DNA of 64,000 nt from contig CBDDBR010000011.1 of the NCBI GenBank assembly GCA_965225895.1, forward strand, positions 248,001 to 312,000, in the 5' to 3' direction. Shown piece after piece: positions 59,025 through 64,000 of the stretch. Source of the DNA: Endobugula sp965225895. GTDB taxonomy: Bacteria > Pseudomonadota > Gammaproteobacteria > Pseudomonadales > Cellvibrionaceae. Position numbers and translations under genes: made by a program. Under the pieces are notes generated by a model, which did not search any database, was not told where the DNA came from, and saw only the letters and a program-made list of their open reading frames with translations. Every line of letters starts with the position of its first letter. Within the stretch, counting starts at the first letter, position 1.

Positions 59025-60236
59025 ATGATCATTTCACCTAAAGTTCGTGGTTTTATTTGTACCAATGCCCATCCTCAAGGCTGTGCTGCAAATGTTAATG
59101 AGCAGATTCAATTTATTCAATCTAAAGCGCCTTATACCCATAAGGGTGACGGAGCGGTACCTCAAAACGTACTAGTGATCGGTTCTTCTACGGGTTATGG
59201 CTTGGCGTCACGTATTACAGCGGCGTTTGGTTATGGTGCGAAAACGATGGGTGTTTTCTTTGAGAAACCACCCACAGAGCGTAAAACGGCTTCGGCAGGT
59301 TATTATAATTCTGCGGCGTTTGAACAGGCGGCAAAAGACGCGGGTCTGTATGCCAAGAGCTTTAATGGCGATGCGTTCTCTACAGCGTGTAAAGAGCAAG
59401 TGATTGCACAAATTAAAGCGGATATGGGCAAAATCGATTTGGTGGTGTACAGCTTGGCATCGCCTCGTCGCCAAGATCCTGTAACAGGTGATGTGTACTC
59501 GTCTACCCTAAAACCTATTGGGCAAAGTTATACCGCTAAAAATCTGAATACAGATACGCAAGTCGTTGGTGAAATTACAGTAGATCCAGCCAGTGAAGAA
59601 GAAATTGCGACGACCGTTAAAGTGATGGGCGGTGAAGATTGGGAGCTATGGATGGATGCCTTAGCAAAAGCCGATGTATTAAACGATGGCGTACAAACAG
59701 TAGCTTATACCTATTTAGGTGAAAAGCTGACATGGCCAATCTATGGTCACGCAACTATTGGTAAGGCAAAAGAAGATTTAGATCGTGCCGCGGGTCAATT
59801 ACGCCAAGATTTATCGACTTTGAATGCAACAGCGCGTGTTGGTGTATTAAAAGCAGTTGTGACTCAAGCTAGCTCGGCGATTCCCGTTATGCCGCTGTAT
59901 TTAGCGATTCTGTTTAAGGTGATGCAAGAAGAAGGCACCCACGAAGGATGTATCGAGCAGTTACAACGTTTATTTACCGAATGCTTATATAGTGATGAAC
60001 CGCGCCTAGATGACAGTGCGCGTTTCCGTGTTGATGAGTTGGAATTAAGCCCTGAGGTGCAAGCCAAAGTTGAAGCGATTTGGCCGACAGTGACCACGGA
60101 AAATCTTAATGACGTATCAGATTTTGCATTGTATCAAACAGAATTTTTACGTTTGTTTGGCTTTGGTGTTGATGGGGTTGATTACGCAGCCGACACAACA
60201 CCATTGGTAGACGCAGATTTCTTAGACGTGGTGTAA
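59025..60236 (+). CDS. fabV: enoyl-ACP reductase FabV
   Basis: FabV performs the NADH-dependent last step of fatty-acid elongation and is naturally resistant to triclosan. The N-terminus MIISPKVRGFICTNAHPQGC is invariant in the family. The NAD-binding VLVIGSSTGYGLASRI follows, then VYSLASPRR. The active-site Tyr-X8-Lys is in WPIYGHATIGKAK. Length is 403 aa, close to the family norm. It stands alone on the plus strand before the aldo/keto reductase, 35 bp away. Confidence 0.97.
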   Translation: MIISPKVRGFICTNAHPQGCAANVNEQIQFIQSKAPYTHKGDGAVPQNVLVIGSSTGYGLASRITAAFGYGAKTMGVFFEKPPTERKTASAGYYNSAAFEQAAKDAGLYAKSFNGDAFSTACKEQVIAQIKADMGKIDLVVYSLASPRRQDPVTGDVYSSTLKPIGQSYTAKNLNTDTQVVGEITVDPASEEEIATTVKVMGGEDWELWMDALAKADVLNDGVQTVAYTYLGEKLTWPIYGHATIGKAKEDLDRAAGQLRQDLSTLNATARVGVLKAVVTQASSAIPVMPLYLAILFKVMQEEGTHEGCIEQLQRLFTECLYSDEPRLDDSARFRVDELELSPEVQAKVEAIWPTVTTENLNDVSDFALYQTEFLRLFGFGVDGVDYAADTTPLVDADFLDVV

Positions 60237-60271
60237 TCCATTTGTTATCTACGGCATCGGAGTTTTAGCTC

Positions 60272-61330
60272 ATGAATATGGCATATCGCCCCCTTGGTAA
60301 TACAAACCTTAACGTGAGTCTTATCACCTTGGGTACAATGACCTATGGTGAGCAAAACACCCAAGCAGAAGCGTTTGAGCAAATGGATTTTGCCTTGTCG
60401 CAGGGTGTTAATACAATTGATGTTGCGGAGATGTACCCTGTGCCGCCACGTGAGACAACCTTTGGTGCCTCTGAAACTATTGTTGGGCAGTGGTTGGCTG
60501 CTCGCGGTGTGCGTGACCAAATTATTTTGGCAACAAAGGTGACAGGTAGTACGGCACACAATGCAGGCTTTGATCATATTCGTGGTGGCCCTCGTCTGAG
60601 TGCTAGACATATTAAGCAGGCGGTTGACGATTCGTTACAACGTTTGCAAACCGATTATATTGATCTTTATCAGTTGCATTGGCCTGAGCGCTCGACTAAT
60701 TTTTTTGGTCGGTTAGGTTGCCAACGTATTGATGAAAATGATGATGAGGCGATTGCTTTAGAGGAATCGTTGGTCGCCCTTGCTGATTTAGTTAAGGCGG
60801 GAAAAATTCGTCATTATGGATTATCTAACGAAACCCCGTGGGGCATGATGGAGTCATGTCGAGTTGCAGCGGCATTACATATTCCCCGCCCAGTGAGTGT
60901 GCAAAACCCTTATAATTTATTAAATCGTACCTATGAAATAGGTGCTGCAGAAATTTCTATGCGAGAAAATATGGGCCTGTTGGCATACTCTCCATTAGCG
61001 TTTGGTATGTTGTCGGGTAAATATTATAGGGGTGTCCGCCCCGAAAAATCCCGTTTAGCACTGTATGATCGTTTTACACGTTATACCAAGCCTTATGCTG
61101 AGCGCGCGGCTGATGCTTATGTAGACTTGGCCAAGCAGCATCAACTTGATCCTTCGGTTATGGCGTTGGCGTTTGTCAATCAGCAGTCGTTTGTGAGTAC
61201 AAATATTATTGGTGCGACCACAATGGCGCAATTACGTACCAATATTGCAAGTGCTCAAGTTGTGTTAAGTGATAGTGTGCTTGCAGGCATTGAAGCGATA
61301 CACCAACAATATTGTAACCCTGCGCCATAA
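60272..61330 (+). CDS. aldo/keto reductase, Tas-like
   Basis: The 352-aa protein is a TIM-barrel NADPH-dependent aldo/keto reductase close to E. coli Tas. Visible features are YRPLGNTNLNVSLITLGTMT, GVNTIDVAEMYPVPPRETTF (catalytic Asp/Tyr), the IILATKVTGS lysine strand, YIDLYQLHWPERSTNFFG and GLSNETPWGM. The physiological substrate is unknown. Its stop overlaps the acyltransferase start (TAATG), so the two are co-translated. Confidence 0.88.
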   Translation: MNMAYRPLGNTNLNVSLITLGTMTYGEQNTQAEAFEQMDFALSQGVNTIDVAEMYPVPPRETTFGASETIVGQWLAARGVRDQIILATKVTGSTAHNAGFDHIRGGPRLSARHIKQAVDDSLQRLQTDYIDLYQLHWPERSTNFFGRLGCQRIDENDDEAIALEESLVALADLVKAGKIRHYGLSNETPWGMMESCRVAAALHIPRPVSVQNPYNLLNRTYEIGAAEISMRENMGLLAYSPLAFGMLSGKYYRGVRPEKSRLALYDRFTRYTKPYAERAADAYVDLAKQHQLDPSVMALAFVNQQSFVSTNIIGATTMAQLRTNIASAQVVLSDSVLAGIEAIHQQYCNPAP

Positions 61331-62310
61331 TGCCAGATTCATCTCCTTCTTTTATTGCTCTTTTACACCCACGTTACTGGTTAACGTGGGTATATATGTT
61401 ACTCCTATGTTTGTTGGCGCAGTTGCCGTTTCGTTGGCAAATGTTAATGGGGCAAGGGTTAGGGCGAATTCTTTATCATGTATTATCAACACGCCGCTAT
61501 GTTGCCGAGCGTAATATTGAGCTGTGTTTTCCCGAGTGGGATACAGCGCAACGAAATGCGTTGGTCAAAAAGCATTTTGAAACCAATGGTATTACTCTAT
61601 TTGAAACTGGTATGGCGTGGTTTATGCCGTATTGGCGGTTGCGTAAGCGTTTTGTGGTGAAGGGTGAGCAATGTTGGCGAGAGCTGCAAAATCAAGATGT
61701 TGCAGCGGCAAATGATCAAGCTAAATGCAATACGGGCGCCAAGCCTAAGCAGGGCGCATTGATTATGGCGGTGCACTTTAATACGCTCGAAATTACCAAT
61801 GTGGCGATTAATCGCTTGTTTAATATGTCGATGTCTTATCGGCCGCATAACAACCCTGTCTATGATGCAGTGCAGCGTTATGGTCGCGAACGGCATAATC
61901 CGTACTCTGAAGCGGTCAGCCGTAATGATGTGCGGGGTATGGTGCGAGCTATGAAGCAAGGGGATTGGCTGTGGTATGCAGCAGATCAAGATTATGGCCC
62001 TAAGGTGAGTGAATTTGTGCCTTTTTTTGGTATTGATGCTGCTATGGTGTCAGCGCCACCGCGTTTAGCTGCAATGGCTGATGTTCCAATCGTTGCAATG
62101 ACCTATCGTCGTTTAGAGGGGTATCGTGGGTATGAAATTGAGTTTATGCCTGCCTTTGACACGATACCATCAGGTGATAATTATGCCGATTTAGTGGTGC
62201 TTAGTGAGCACTACGAGCGCAGTATTCGTCAAAATCCGGAAGAGTATTTATGGGTGCATCGTCGTTTTAAGACGCGCCCACAGGGACAAGAAAAACTTTA
62301 CGCTAAATAA
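61330..62310 (+). CDS. lipid A biosynthesis acyltransferase, LpxL/HtrB family
   Basis: This enzyme adds a secondary acyl chain to Kdo-lipid A at the inner membrane. One N-terminal helix (WLTWVYMLLLCLLAQLPF) is followed by the HX4E motif in MAVHFNTLEITN (catalytic His/Glu), ADQDYGPKVSEFVPFFGI and QNPEEYLWVHRRFKTRP, all LpxL-family signatures. A 20-residue stretch rich in Ala, Asn and Lys (near residue 120-140) just before the catalytic motif looks inserted compared with LpxL. Whether it transfers laurate or another chain is not decidable here. It is coupled to the aldo/keto reductase. Confidence 0.88.
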   Translation: MPDSSPSFIALLHPRYWLTWVYMLLLCLLAQLPFRWQMLMGQGLGRILYHVLSTRRYVAERNIELCFPEWDTAQRNALVKKHFETNGITLFETGMAWFMPYWRLRKRFVVKGEQCWRELQNQDVAAANDQAKCNTGAKPKQGALIMAVHFNTLEITNVAINRLFNMSMSYRPHNNPVYDAVQRYGRERHNPYSEAVSRNDVRGMVRAMKQGDWLWYAADQDYGPKVSEFVPFFGIDAAMVSAPPRLAAMADVPIVAMTYRRLEGYRGYEIEFMPAFDTIPSGDNYADLVVLSEHYERSIRQNPEEYLWVHRRFKTRPQGQEKLYAK

Positions 62311-62323
62311 AGCCTATCAAAAC

Positions 62324-62343
62324 AGTACATAGTGCTTTTTTTC
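62324..62343 (+). terminator. possible intrinsic terminator after the acyltransferase gene
   Basis: AGTAC and GTGCT form a short stem (one G-T pair) around ATA, followed by a run of seven to eight T. The stem is weak but the T-run is good. Confidence 0.45.
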
Positions 62344-62420
62344 TTGTATAAGCTGCCTTGCCTCAGTAACATATCGTCCTTGTTTTTTTAAATCGTTAGA
62401 TCAATTTGGAGTTTTTCTCA

Positions 62421-63317
62421 ATGGCTGATAATAGCCTAATCATTCAAGGTAGCTTAGTTGCATTGGTCACTCCAATGAAAGCCGATAATTCGTTAGATTG
62501 GGATGCCTTAACCGCATTGGTGCAATGGCACTTAGATGAAGGTACTGATGGTATTATTGCCATGGGCACAACGGGTGAATCGGCCACATTGTCTGTGAGC
62601 GAACACTTGAGTGTGATTAAAGCGGTCGTTGATCAGGTGAATGGACGTATTCCTGTGATTGCAGGTACAGGCGCTAATTCAACCAGTGAAGCGGTTGAAT
62701 TAACTCAGGCAGCTAAAGACTTAGGAGTCGATGCTTGTTTACTTGTGGTGCCGTATTACAATAAACCCACGCAAGAGGGTTTGTATCGCCACTTTACACA
62801 TATTGCAGATTCAGTTGATATTCCTCAAATTTTATATAACGTACCTGGGCGTACGATTACTGATATGAGTAATGAGACTGCGTTACGTTTAGCGCCGCAT
62901 AAAAATATTATTGGTATTAAAGACGCAACGGGTGATATTGCGCGTGGTGAAGCACTAATTCAGCAAGCGCCAGAAAATTTTGTTGTTTTGTCGGGTGATG
63001 ATCTGAGTGCTTACGATTTAATTTTACGTGGCGCTAAAGGTAATATTTCTGTGACGGCCAATGTGGCTCCACGTTTAATGGCCGAGCTATGTCGGTTATC
63101 TTTAGCTGGCCAGCGACCAGATGCCGAAGCGCTACAAGCACGTTTGTTAGCGCTTCATAATTCACTTTTTGTTGAAGCAAACCCTATTCCTGTGAAATGG
63201 GCTTTGTATAAAATGGGTATGATGGCATCGGGTATTCGTTTACCGCTTACATTATTATCTGAATCCTCTCAGTTACTTGTTACTGATGCGCTAACCCACT
63301 TAGGTCTTGTTGAATAA
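62421..63317 (+). CDS. dapA: 4-hydroxy-tetrahydrodipicolinate synthase
   Basis: DapA condenses pyruvate with aspartate semialdehyde in lysine and diaminopimelate synthesis. Motifs visible are IIAMGTTGESATLSVSEH, GTGANSTSEAVELTQAAKD, VVPYYNKPTQEGLYRHF (catalytic Tyr), IILYNVPGRT-type strand and IIGIKDATGD with the Schiff-base Lys. I chose ATG 62421, which has TTGGAG about 10 bp upstream; a TTG at 62406 is in that ribosome site. Product is 298 aa. bamC follows by 6 bp, the usual pairing. Confidence 0.96.
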   Translation: MADNSLIIQGSLVALVTPMKADNSLDWDALTALVQWHLDEGTDGIIAMGTTGESATLSVSEHLSVIKAVVDQVNGRIPVIAGTGANSTSEAVELTQAAKDLGVDACLLVVPYYNKPTQEGLYRHFTHIADSVDIPQILYNVPGRTITDMSNETALRLAPHKNIIGIKDATGDIARGEALIQQAPENFVVLSGDDLSAYDLILRGAKGNISVTANVAPRLMAELCRLSLAGQRPDAEALQARLLALHNSLFVEANPIPVKWALYKMGMMASGIRLPLTLLSESSQLLVTDALTHLGLVE

Positions 63318-63323
63318 ACTCAT

Positions 63324-64000
63324 ATGAAAATTTCGTCTATCCCTCGTTATCTGGTTGGTGTTGTTGTTTTTTCAACATTATTTCTTGCATCATGCACTTT
63401 TACAGATGAGCGTTATTTAAATGCGAATACATTGCCACCTGTTGTTGTGCCAGATGGTTTAGATAATGAAACATTGGGTGAAAGTTATGCCGTGCCAGAA
63501 GGTGACGGACGTTTGGCAACAGGTGAGTTAAAAAAGCCGCTGCCTCCTACATTATCATCAAGCCAATTAATTACAGAACCTCGCGTGCAAACAGTGGGTG
63601 ATACCTCCTGGTTGGTTGTTCCTAAAGAAGCGGCGGCAACATGGTCACAACTGGTCATCTATTTACAGTCACGCCAAATTAGTATTGTAAAACAAGATGT
63701 TTTTTCTGCATTGATTGATACATCATGGATTACGGAGTCGGCCAAATCGGGTACGGCGTTTCGTTACCAATTACGTTTAGAGCCTGGTATGCAGCCAGAA
63801 TTTACAGAAATTCATGCTGTGAATATGCAAGGTACCTATAGAGATGAAATTTCACCAAATACTGTGTGGAAATCACGCTCAGATAGCCAAGTGCATAAAG
63901 CATGGTTTTTAAAGCAAATAGCAAAAGGGTTGTCTCAACAAAAAAGTGTGGGTGACTCTTTGGTGGCCAGTGCAATTGTATTTCCGCCAAGAATCGTGTC
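63324..64000 (+). CDS. bamC: outer-membrane assembly lipoprotein BamC, 5' part (runs off the window)
   Basis: The frame is open from ATG 63324 to the window end. It starts with a lipoprotein signal, LVGVVVFSTLFLASC, with acylated Cys near residue 24, then an unstructured segment and a domain with VVPKEAAATWSQLVIYLQ that fits NlpB/BamC. It directly follows dapA, as in E. coli and Pseudomonas. BamC is an accessory part of the Bam complex; bamD is also in this window at 49760. About 225 residues are visible and the C-terminus is missing. Confidence 0.85.
   Translation, partial: MKISSIPRYLVGVVVFSTLFLASCTFTDERYLNANTLPPVVVPDGLDNETLGESYAVPEGDGRLATGELKKPLPPTLSSSQLITEPRVQTVGDTSWLVVPKEAAATWSQLVIYLQSRQISIVKQDVFSALIDTSWITESAKSGTAFRYQLRLEPGMQPEFTEIHAVNMQGTYRDEISPNTVWKSRSDSQVHKAWFLKQIAKGLSQQKSVGDSLVASAIVFPPRIV

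Overview
The window is a contiguous piece of a gammaproteobacterial chromosome. The block ispB / rplU-rpmA-obgE-proB / rpsT / murJ / ribF-ileS-lspA-fkpB-ispH / minor-pilin operon / fimT-pilR-pilS / bamD / rluD-pgeF follows the order known from Pseudomonas and its relatives. The sequence is visibly A+T-rich compared with Pseudomonas. Together this suggests a marine or host-associated relative (Cellvibrionales-like); that is inference from gene order, and I name no species. No tRNA, rRNA or CRISPR array was seen.

Layout. (1) 1-10.8 kb is an envelope-polysaccharide region: dTDP-rhamnose synthesis (rfbB'ACD), a lone Sfp-type phosphopantetheinyl transferase, an outer-membrane beta-barrel, a short Wza-type export protein, a Wzc-type tyrosine autokinase whose first codons are cut off by an insertion sequence, a PHP-type tyrosine phosphatase and a VpsP-like protein. 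(2) 10.7-33.4 kb is mostly housekeeping: pgi, ispB, ribosomal proteins L21, L27 and S20, obgE, proB, murJ, ribF, ileS, lspA, fkpB, ispH. It is interrupted by an orphan HisC-like aminotransferase, a small type-I-secreted repeat protein, and a TetR-controlled cassette (RND exporter, LolA-like protein, outer-membrane barrel). (3) 33.5-47.9 kb is the type IV pilus region: a minor-pilin/PilY1 operon running rightward, then fimT, pilR and pilS running leftward. (4) 48-64 kb holds nadE, bamD, rluD-pgeF, the cbb3-oxidase assembly genes ccoH-ccoI-ccoS plus a His-tailed SafE-like protein, a glycosyltransferase-like gene coupled to miaE, fabV, an aldo/keto reductase, an LpxL-type acyltransferase, dapA and the start of bamC.

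The most striking structure is an IS30-family element of exactly 1093 bp, present three times and apparently identical. Each copy is flanked by its own 3-bp target duplication (GCC, ATT, CCT). One copy cuts the 5' end of the Wzc-type gene. One removes the DNA-binding domain of PilR. One splits PilS inside its membrane domain. Removing each element in silico restores an open reading frame, so all three hits are recent and independent. In pilS the element also supplies a Shine-Dalgarno and start codon, so the kinase half can still be translated as an IS-PilS fusion. The PilS-PilR system is therefore hit twice while the pilus structural genes next to it are intact.

Other signals worth attention are matched 13-bp palindromes in front of the TetR gene and of the exporter operon it probably controls; a CRP/Vfr-like site and a long hairpin upstream of the pilin operon; a CUB-like insertion in PilY1; an Asp-rich, internally repeated loop in PilE; and a 15-unit, 12-bp repeat in the secreted protein. 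No completely unknown multigene system was recognised.
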